Origin: JBCAXA01 sp038749025
GTDB lineage: Bacteria > Pseudomonadota > Gammaproteobacteria > Steroidobacterales > Woeseiaceae
Assembly: GCA_038749025.1 (NCBI GenBank)
Contig: JBCDIL010000004.1
Coordinates: 1 to 64,000 of the forward strand
DNA length: 64,000 nucleotides
Reading direction: 5' to 3'
Shown here: one piece after another, positions 59,285-64,000 of the stretch
Numbering within the stretch: the stretch's first letter is position 1
Layout: each line of letters opens with the position of its first letter
Program-made: the position numbers and the translations under genes
Notes under the pieces: model-generated
What the model saw: the letters and a program-made list of their open reading frames with translations, nothing else
Database searches by the model: none
What the model was told of the DNA's origin: nothing

Positions 59285-59692
59285 CTACAGCGCCGCAGAG
59301 TGTATGTCGGCGATTTTCGCCTCAGCTTTAGCGGAACGAATACTCATCGCCAGCTCCGCCTCGGCTTGGCCGAGCCCGGTCAGATCAGCTAGCTCATCCG
59401 CCGATGTGGCGGTACTCGCTAGGCGCTCAACGTGATCGGCGGCCAATTCGTTGGTCACTGTCGACCGCGGGCTGAGTTCAGCCAGGCGCAACTCAGACGC
59501 AACCGATTGAAAGCTTCGTAATTCATCGGAGTAACCGATCGCCGTGCGCTTCAGCATCGCCTGCAGCGTTTCCAACTGCGTTGCTGACCGTGCTTCGCGA
59601 CGTGCATTTTCACGTGAAGCCGACCACAACAACGCGGCAACCGCGACGAGTAGACAGGCATTCAAGACGCTTAGGGGAATGACATATGACAT
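59285..59692 (-). CDS. DUF2802 protein of the flagellar operon
   Basis: 135 aa. One N-terminal membrane helix (PLSVLNACLLVAVAALLW), a coiled-coil-like middle, and a conserved C-terminal segment (ATSADELADLTGLGQAEAELAMSIRSA) of DUF2802, which regularly follows fliA or the che genes in gammaproteobacterial flagellar loci. Function unknown. Confidence 0.82.
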   Translation of the reverse strand: MSYVIPLSVLNACLLVAVAALLWSASRENARREARSATQLETLQAMLKRTAIGYSDELRSFQSVASELRLAELSPRSTVTNELAADHVERLASTATSADELADLTGLGQAEAELAMSIRSAKAEAKIADIHSAAL

Positions 59693-59719
59693 AGTTTGAG
59701 CCTTTGGATCGAGTCGCCT

Positions 59720-60451
59720 TTACAGTAGGTCGGTGAAGTCAAAGCCAATCAGGGCGCGCAGCCGCTGCAACGCTTGACCATGAATCTGGCTAACGCGCGA
59801 CTCGCTAACGTCGAGGACCGCGCCGATCTCTTTCAGGTTGAGTTCTCGCTGGTAATAAAGGCTCAGCACTAACGCTTCACGTTCCGGCAATTTCCCTATC
59901 GCATCAGCGATCGCGCCGCGCAGATCGTCGCTCGCCAAGTGGGCATCGGGAATTTCGTCGATATCATCAGCAACGTCGATTCTCGATTCATGGTGCTCCG
60001 ACGGTTGCTCGATACTAAATAGCTTGCAACTGCTCGAGTCGGCGAGAATTCGATGATACTCATCGATATTGATACCGAGTTCGGCAGCAATCTCGCGCTC
60101 GGTCGGGTTACGGCCTAACTCACCTTCCAATTTCTGTATCGCTACCGATACGTGGCGATGCTTCTGATGCACTGAGCGTGGTGTCCAGTCGAGTTTACGA
60201 ACCTCATCGAGCATCGCACCGCGAATACGGATCCCGGCGTAGGTCTCAAAGCTCGCCCCTTTGGCACTGTTGTAGTTACTCGCTGCCTCAATCAAGCCGA
60301 TCAATCCGGCCTGCATGAGATCGTCCACATCAACGGTAGCCGGCAATTTACCCAGCAAGTGGTGGGCGATTCTTTTGACGAGTTCGACGTGCTCTAGGAC
60401 GATATCGTCATCGGATATAGCTGCCGCTTTCGCTTGACTGTAAAGGGTCAC
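59720..60451 (-). CDS. fliA: Flagellar sigma factor FliA (sigma-28)
   Basis: 243 aa. Region 2 (DDLMQAGLIGLIEAASNYNSAKGASFETYAGIRIRGAMLDEVRKLDWTPRSV) and region 4 (LPEREALVLSLYYQRELNLKEIGAVLDVSESRVSQIHGQAL) are typical. Directs late flagellar and chemotaxis genes; the pomA promoter in this window matches its consensus. Overlaps flhG by 4 nt. No flgM is in the window. Confidence 0.97.
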   Translation of the reverse strand: MTLYSQAKAAAISDDDIVLEHVELVKRIAHHLLGKLPATVDVDDLMQAGLIGLIEAASNYNSAKGASFETYAGIRIRGAMLDEVRKLDWTPRSVHQKHRHVSVAIQKLEGELGRNPTEREIAAELGINIDEYHRILADSSSCKLFSIEQPSEHHESRIDVADDIDEIPDAHLASDDLRGAIADAIGKLPEREALVLSLYYQRELNLKEIGAVLDVSESRVSQIHGQALQRLRALIGFDFTDLL

Positions 60452-61329
60452 GCGTCACCTCCCGCTGCCCCATCGTCCGGTTGCGATAGGAGCTTTTCAA
60501 AGAAGAAGCTCAAGTCACCGCTGCTTGCATCGGCACTTGGCGCTGGCCAGGTTCGGATACGCTCCGCCATGTCGCGAAACGCGCGGCCGGACCAGCAATC
60601 GGGGTTCGAATCGACGATTGCGCGTTGTTCCTGGACCGCACGTCGTAGCTTGGCGTCGTAAGGAACGTTGCCCAAATGATGCAAGACAACGTCGAGATAC
60701 CGGTCCGCCACTTTGGCAATCTTCTGAAAGAGCGTCCGGCCCTCCGCAGCACTTCGAGTCATGTTCGTGACAATCTGGAATCGTCGAACCCCAAAATCCT
60801 TGCTCAGCACTTTGATGATGGCGTACGCATCGGTGATCGAGGCTGGCTCATCACAGACGACGACGAGTACCTGATGAGCCGCTTTCACAAACTCAACAAC
60901 ACTTGCCGAAATGCCCGCGGCCGTATCGATCAATAGTATGTCTGGATGGTAATCGAGCCCTTCGAAGGCGCGTATAACGGCCGCGCGCTCAACAGCATCG
61001 AGATCCATCATCGATTTCTCGCCCGATGCCCCTGGTACGATTTGTAGACCGCACGGACCGTCAAGCAGTGTCGCGTTGATGTCGGCGCGACCCGCAATAA
61101 CATCCGCTAACGTCTTCTCCGGCTGCAAGCCCAGTAAGACATCGACGTTCGCCAAGCCAAGATCGGCATCGAGCAATAAGACGCGAAGTTTTTTCTGCGC
61201 TAAGGCGATCGCGATGTTTGACGAAACATTCGTCTTACCAACGCCACCTTTGCCGCTCGTGACGGCTAAGACTTGTACGGCGCGAGCCGGTCGAATTCGT
61301 TGTGATGCTGTCTGCTCGGCTGCACTCAT
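60448..61329 (-). CDS. flhG: Flagellar number regulator FlhG/FleN (MinD-type ATPase)
   Basis: 293 aa. Deviant Walker A SGKGGVGKTN near residue 27, LLDADLGLANVDVLLGL, and Walker B ILLIDTAAGI. Limits flagellar number at the pole, antagonising FlhF and, in Pseudomonas, FleQ. The C-terminus has the Arg/Gln-rich helix. Overlaps flhF and fliA by 4 nt. Confidence 0.95.
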   Translation of the reverse strand: MSAAEQTASQRIRPARAVQVLAVTSGKGGVGKTNVSSNIAIALAQKKLRVLLLDADLGLANVDVLLGLQPEKTLADVIAGRADINATLLDGPCGLQIVPGASGEKSMMDLDAVERAAVIRAFEGLDYHPDILLIDTAAGISASVVEFVKAAHQVLVVVCDEPASITDAYAIIKVLSKDFGVRRFQIVTNMTRSAAEGRTLFQKIAKVADRYLDVVLHHLGNVPYDAKLRRAVQEQRAIVDSNPDCWSGRAFRDMAERIRTWPAPSADASSGDLSFFFEKLLSQPDDGAAGGDA

Positions 61330-62489
61330 GGCCGGTCTCCCTGCTCAATCGTAGTCGTAAATTCGTTCAATAACGGTTGCCCCCGATGGCGTAGTCCAGA
61401 TTGCGCCAGCAACTGGAGCGCCTCCGGCCCATGTACGAGATCGTCTGGAATGGACGGACCGGTCGTCACCACACTGAGCGCTTTGGCGTGTTCGATTAGC
61501 ACGGACACCGCTGGCGCAATCGTTGGCGCTTCGTCGAGTTTCGTTAGTGTGAGTGAGCTCGCTCCGCCACTGTGGTGAGCTACCAGCGTTTGCGCAATAA
61601 ACGTCGGGTGTGCGTTAGCGGCTACCGCCAACAGCACATCGAGCTTGCGATGGCCTTGTTCGACGGTACGTCGAAGCTGCGCGGTTCTCGCGACAGTATC
61701 GCCTGTTCCCGCCGTATCGATCAGCACCCAGCGCCGTGTCGCGAGACTCGGCAGCAGCGCCGCTAGGTCGTTGACGTTATCGATCTCAAACACCGGTATG
61801 GCGAGCAAGCGCCCGAGGCTCGCAAGCTGTACATGCGCACCAAGACGACTGGCATCAGTCGATACCAACGCGATGTCGTCAGTGCTGTACCGAAGCGCAA
61901 GTCGAACCGCCAGTTTCGCTATTGTCGTAGTTTTACCGACTCCGGTCGGGCCAACCACCGCCAGCGTCGTCGGCTCATCTGCTATGGGCAGCGGCCGAAC
62001 ACCAACGGTCTTAGTGAGTAGCGATTCAAACTGCGATTCGTCCAATTGAAAGCCATGCCGCTTCGGCAGCGCACCTAATAGACGGCGAACGGCACCATCG
62101 GTGTAGCCGAGCGACTCCAGCTGACTCGCACAGGCCGCTGCCGCGGGGCTCCGCTTGACGTGGGGCGTGGGCTGAACGCGTTGCGCTTCGCGATTCAGCA
62201 GTAACTTTAGATCGCGAACCGTGTCGGTCAGCTCACGTTGGATACCGATGTCGACAGTGCTGTGTCGTTCGTCTTTGTTGATATCGTCCACCGCAACGTC
62301 CTCCGAGCCTCGCGATTGCGATTCACTGAGACCATCGAGAAGCTCGGCGTCATAGTCGCGGGCGGATATCAACTCCACACCGTCGGCCGTGGGTCGCGTA
62401 CTTAAAATCACTGCGTCAGCGCCCATTTCTGAACGTATAAGACGCATAGCACTGCGTGTGTCGGAGGCTGAAAATCGTCGTATTTCCAT
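61326..62489 (-). CDS. flhF: Flagellar placement GTPase FlhF (SRP family)
   Basis: 387 aa. N-terminal MEIRRFSASDTRSAMRLIRSEMGADAVILSTRP, an acidic linker, then the NG domain: G1 GPTGVGKTTTIAKLA, G2 TDASRLGAH, G3 DTAG, G4 TKLDE. Marks the pole for flagellar assembly, which implies a polar flagellum. Thirteen bp after flhA. Confidence 0.97.
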   Translation of the reverse strand: MEIRRFSASDTRSAMRLIRSEMGADAVILSTRPTADGVELISARDYDAELLDGLSESQSRGSEDVAVDDINKDERHSTVDIGIQRELTDTVRDLKLLLNREAQRVQPTPHVKRSPAAAACASQLESLGYTDGAVRRLLGALPKRHGFQLDESQFESLLTKTVGVRPLPIADEPTTLAVVGPTGVGKTTTIAKLAVRLALRYSTDDIALVSTDASRLGAHVQLASLGRLLAIPVFEIDNVNDLAALLPSLATRRWVLIDTAGTGDTVARTAQLRRTVEQGHRKLDVLLAVAANAHPTFIAQTLVAHHSGGASSLTLTKLDEAPTIAPAVSVLIEHAKALSVVTTGPSIPDDLVHGPEALQLLAQSGLRHRGQPLLNEFTTTIEQGDRP

Positions 62490-62502
62490 GATTCGTCCTG
62501 GT

Positions 62503-64000
62503 TTATCGGCTGACGGCTTCGATCATGCGAATGCGCTTGTCATCGGGAATCTCGCTGTACGCGAGAACGTGCAAATTACGAATACTGCGAAGTGCCCGAG
62601 CAAGCCACGGCCGCAGTTTTGGGGCGACTAGCAAGACGGCGGGTTCGCCGGCCGTTTCTTGGCGTTCCGCGAGCGTCGCCAAATCGGTGTGCAGCTTTTC
62701 GAGTAGGCCAGGCTCGAGCATGGGCTCGCCACTGCTGGTGGTGTTTTCCAACAGCTGCACCAGTTCGCTGTCCAATGTCGCAACGGGCAACTCGTCGGTC
62801 AGTCCTGTGATGTTTTGAACGATGGATCGACCGAGAACGACGCGTGCCGCTGCAGCCAACAAGTCGGGGTCTTGGGTACGAACCGCGTTCTCGGCCAAGC
62901 ACTCCGCAATCCGCTTCAGGTTGCTGATGGCAATGCCTTCTGCCAGAAGCGACTGCAACGTCTTCACAATCACCGCCATCGGTAGCAGTTTTGGCGTCAG
63001 CTCCTCAACGAGCTTCGGCGAGCGCTCGGCCAATCGCTCAAATAGCGCCTCGACCTCTTCGTGACCCAATAATTCGTGAGCGTTGCGTGTCAGCAGTTGA
63101 CTGAGGTGTGTCGCGACAACGGTCGCAGGATCAACGACGGTGTAGCCGTACATCTGCGCCTCCTCATTTTGCGACGTGTTAATCCAATAGGCTTCGAGTC
63201 CGAATGCTGGATCGCGAGTTGCAATACCTTCCACCTTGCCGTAGACCTGGCCAGGGTTTATCGCGAGCTCTTTATCGACCATGACATCACCTTCGCCAAC
63301 GGTTACCCCCATCAGAGTGACCCGGTAGCTAGAAGGCTGTAGATCGAGATTGTCGCGGATATGAACTGCAGGGATCAGAAAACCGAACCGTTCAGTCAAT
63401 TTTTTTCGCACACCTTTTATGCGGCCGATCAACGGTCCACCCGCGTTCTTATCGACCAGCGGGATTAAGCGGTAGCCAACTTCAAGACCGACCGAATCAA
63501 CGGGGTTAATGTCATCCCAAGTAAGCTCAGGGACGGGCTGTGGCGGTGTCTCGACTGTGTCGATATCCTCCTCTTCTTTGGTCGATACACTCGGCGGCGT
63601 CGACAGTCGCTTACCGGCAAAAAAGCAGGCACCCGCAAGCGCTAAAAAGGCTAGGTTCGGCATTCCGGGGATCAGGCCTAGGGTTAGCAAGACGCCGCCC
63701 GTCATCATGAACGTTCGTGGATTCGATAGCAGTTGCCCGAGCACTTGCTGGCTCATAGATTCGGCCCGTGACACACGCGTCACGATGACAGCGACGGCCG
63801 TCGATAGAAGCAGCGATGGCACCTGCGCCACCAATCCGTCGCCGATCGTTAGCAGCGTGTAATTACGCATCGCATCGGCAAGCGCCAAATCGTGCGTCGC
63901 GGTGCCGATGGCAAGACCACCGATGATGTTGATAAACAAGATGAGAATACCGGCCACGGCATCACCGCGGACGAACTTGCTGGCCCCGTCCATAGCGCCG
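62503..64000 (-). CDS. flhA: Flagellar export protein FlhA, N-terminus outside window
   Basis: About 498 residues visible; the frame continues past the right edge, so the first ~200 residues are missing. The visible part starts in the conserved loop MDGASKFVRGDAVAGILILFINI, includes the last membrane helices (GDGLVAQVPSLLLSTAVAVIVTR) and the whole cytosolic domain (LTERFGFLIPAVHIRDNLDL, GQVYGKVEGIATRDPAFGLEAYWI, ARALRSIRNLHVLAYSEIP). Gate of the flagellar type III export apparatus. Confidence 0.97.
   Translation of the reverse strand, partial: GAMDGASKFVRGDAVAGILILFINIIGGLAIGTATHDLALADAMRNYTLLTIGDGLVAQVPSLLLSTAVAVIVTRVSRAESMSQQVLGQLLSNPRTFMMTGGVLLTLGLIPGMPNLAFLALAGACFFAGKRLSTPPSVSTKEEEDIDTVETPPQPVPELTWDDINPVDSVGLEVGYRLIPLVDKNAGGPLIGRIKGVRKKLTERFGFLIPAVHIRDNLDLQPSSYRVTLMGVTVGEGDVMVDKELAINPGQVYGKVEGIATRDPAFGLEAYWINTSQNEEAQMYGYTVVDPATVVATHLSQLLTRNAHELLGHEEVEALFERLAERSPKLVEELTPKLLPMAVIVKTLQSLLAEGIAISNLKRIAECLAENAVRTQDPDLLAAAARVVLGRSIVQNITGLTDELPVATLDSELVQLLENTTSSGEPMLEPGLLEKLHTDLATLAERQETAGEPAVLLVAPKLRPWLARALRSIRNLHVLAYSEIPDDKRIRMIEAVSR

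Overview
The window reads as chromosome of a Gram-negative, motile, aerobic gammaproteobacterium, probably marine or environmental. Grounds: a polar-type flagellar block (flhA-flhF-flhG-fliA), a PomA/PomB-type stator, many outer-membrane lipoproteins and a TonB-dependent receptor, sigma-54 regulators, and dense c-di-GMP signalling. Base composition is fairly even (mid to high 50s % GC by eye), with short AT-rich promoter islands near 20740-20830, 45400-45520 and 49470-49550. I recognised no tRNA, rRNA, CRISPR array, insertion sequence or prophage. The window cuts genes at both ends: a NarL-type response regulator on the left and flhA on the right.

Layout. 1-10.4 kb: regulator fragment, an FG-GAP propeller lipoprotein, a membrane protein, a UbiA-type prenyltransferase/FAD oxidoreductase pair behind a propeller lipoprotein, a DsbA/HCCA-isomerase-like protein and a large serine hydrolase. 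10.4-14.1 kb: a membrane protein and a two-gene H-NOX plus PAS-GGDEF-EAL operon (gas sensing to c-di-GMP). 14.3-23.5 kb: a hydantoin-type uptake and catabolism operon (HyuA-like, TonB receptor, DUF917, NCS1 permease) divergent from a MalT-like activator, with paired operator-like palindromes between. 23.6-26.6 kb: a LysR/pirin divergent pair, rhomboid protease and YHS protein. 26.6-34.3 kb: a seven-gene operon of a MacAB-like ABC exporter with its own NtrC-type regulator and NtrY-type kinase, behind a near-consensus sigma-54 promoter and a nested palindromic enhancer. 34.3-38.6 kb: an AttEFGH-like ABC/lipocalin operon in the opposite direction.

38.8-50.7 kb: an orphan lipoprotein, a phosphatase-like protein, an acyl-AMP ligase-ACP/cytochrome P450 pair, two lipid acyltransferases, a PadR-controlled locus with a TonB-like protein, and an Lrp/alanine dehydrogenase pair. 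50.7-64 kb: a second GGDEF-EAL protein, a FixJ-like regulator, a degenerate GGDEF-like protein, a FleQ-like gene split over two reading frames, pomA-pomB-pilZ behind an almost perfect sigma-28 promoter, and the flhA-flhF-flhG-fliA-DUF2802-HDOD operon. FliA encoded here is the obvious factor for the pomAB promoter.

Most distinctive items: the self-contained sigma-54-gated export operon headed by a 75-aa protein of unknown function; the split fleQ with changed GAFTGA and c-di-GMP motifs; four sets of paired or single palindromic operators placed at divergent promoters; and the acyl-AMP ligase/P450 pair that lacks any PKS or NRPS partner.
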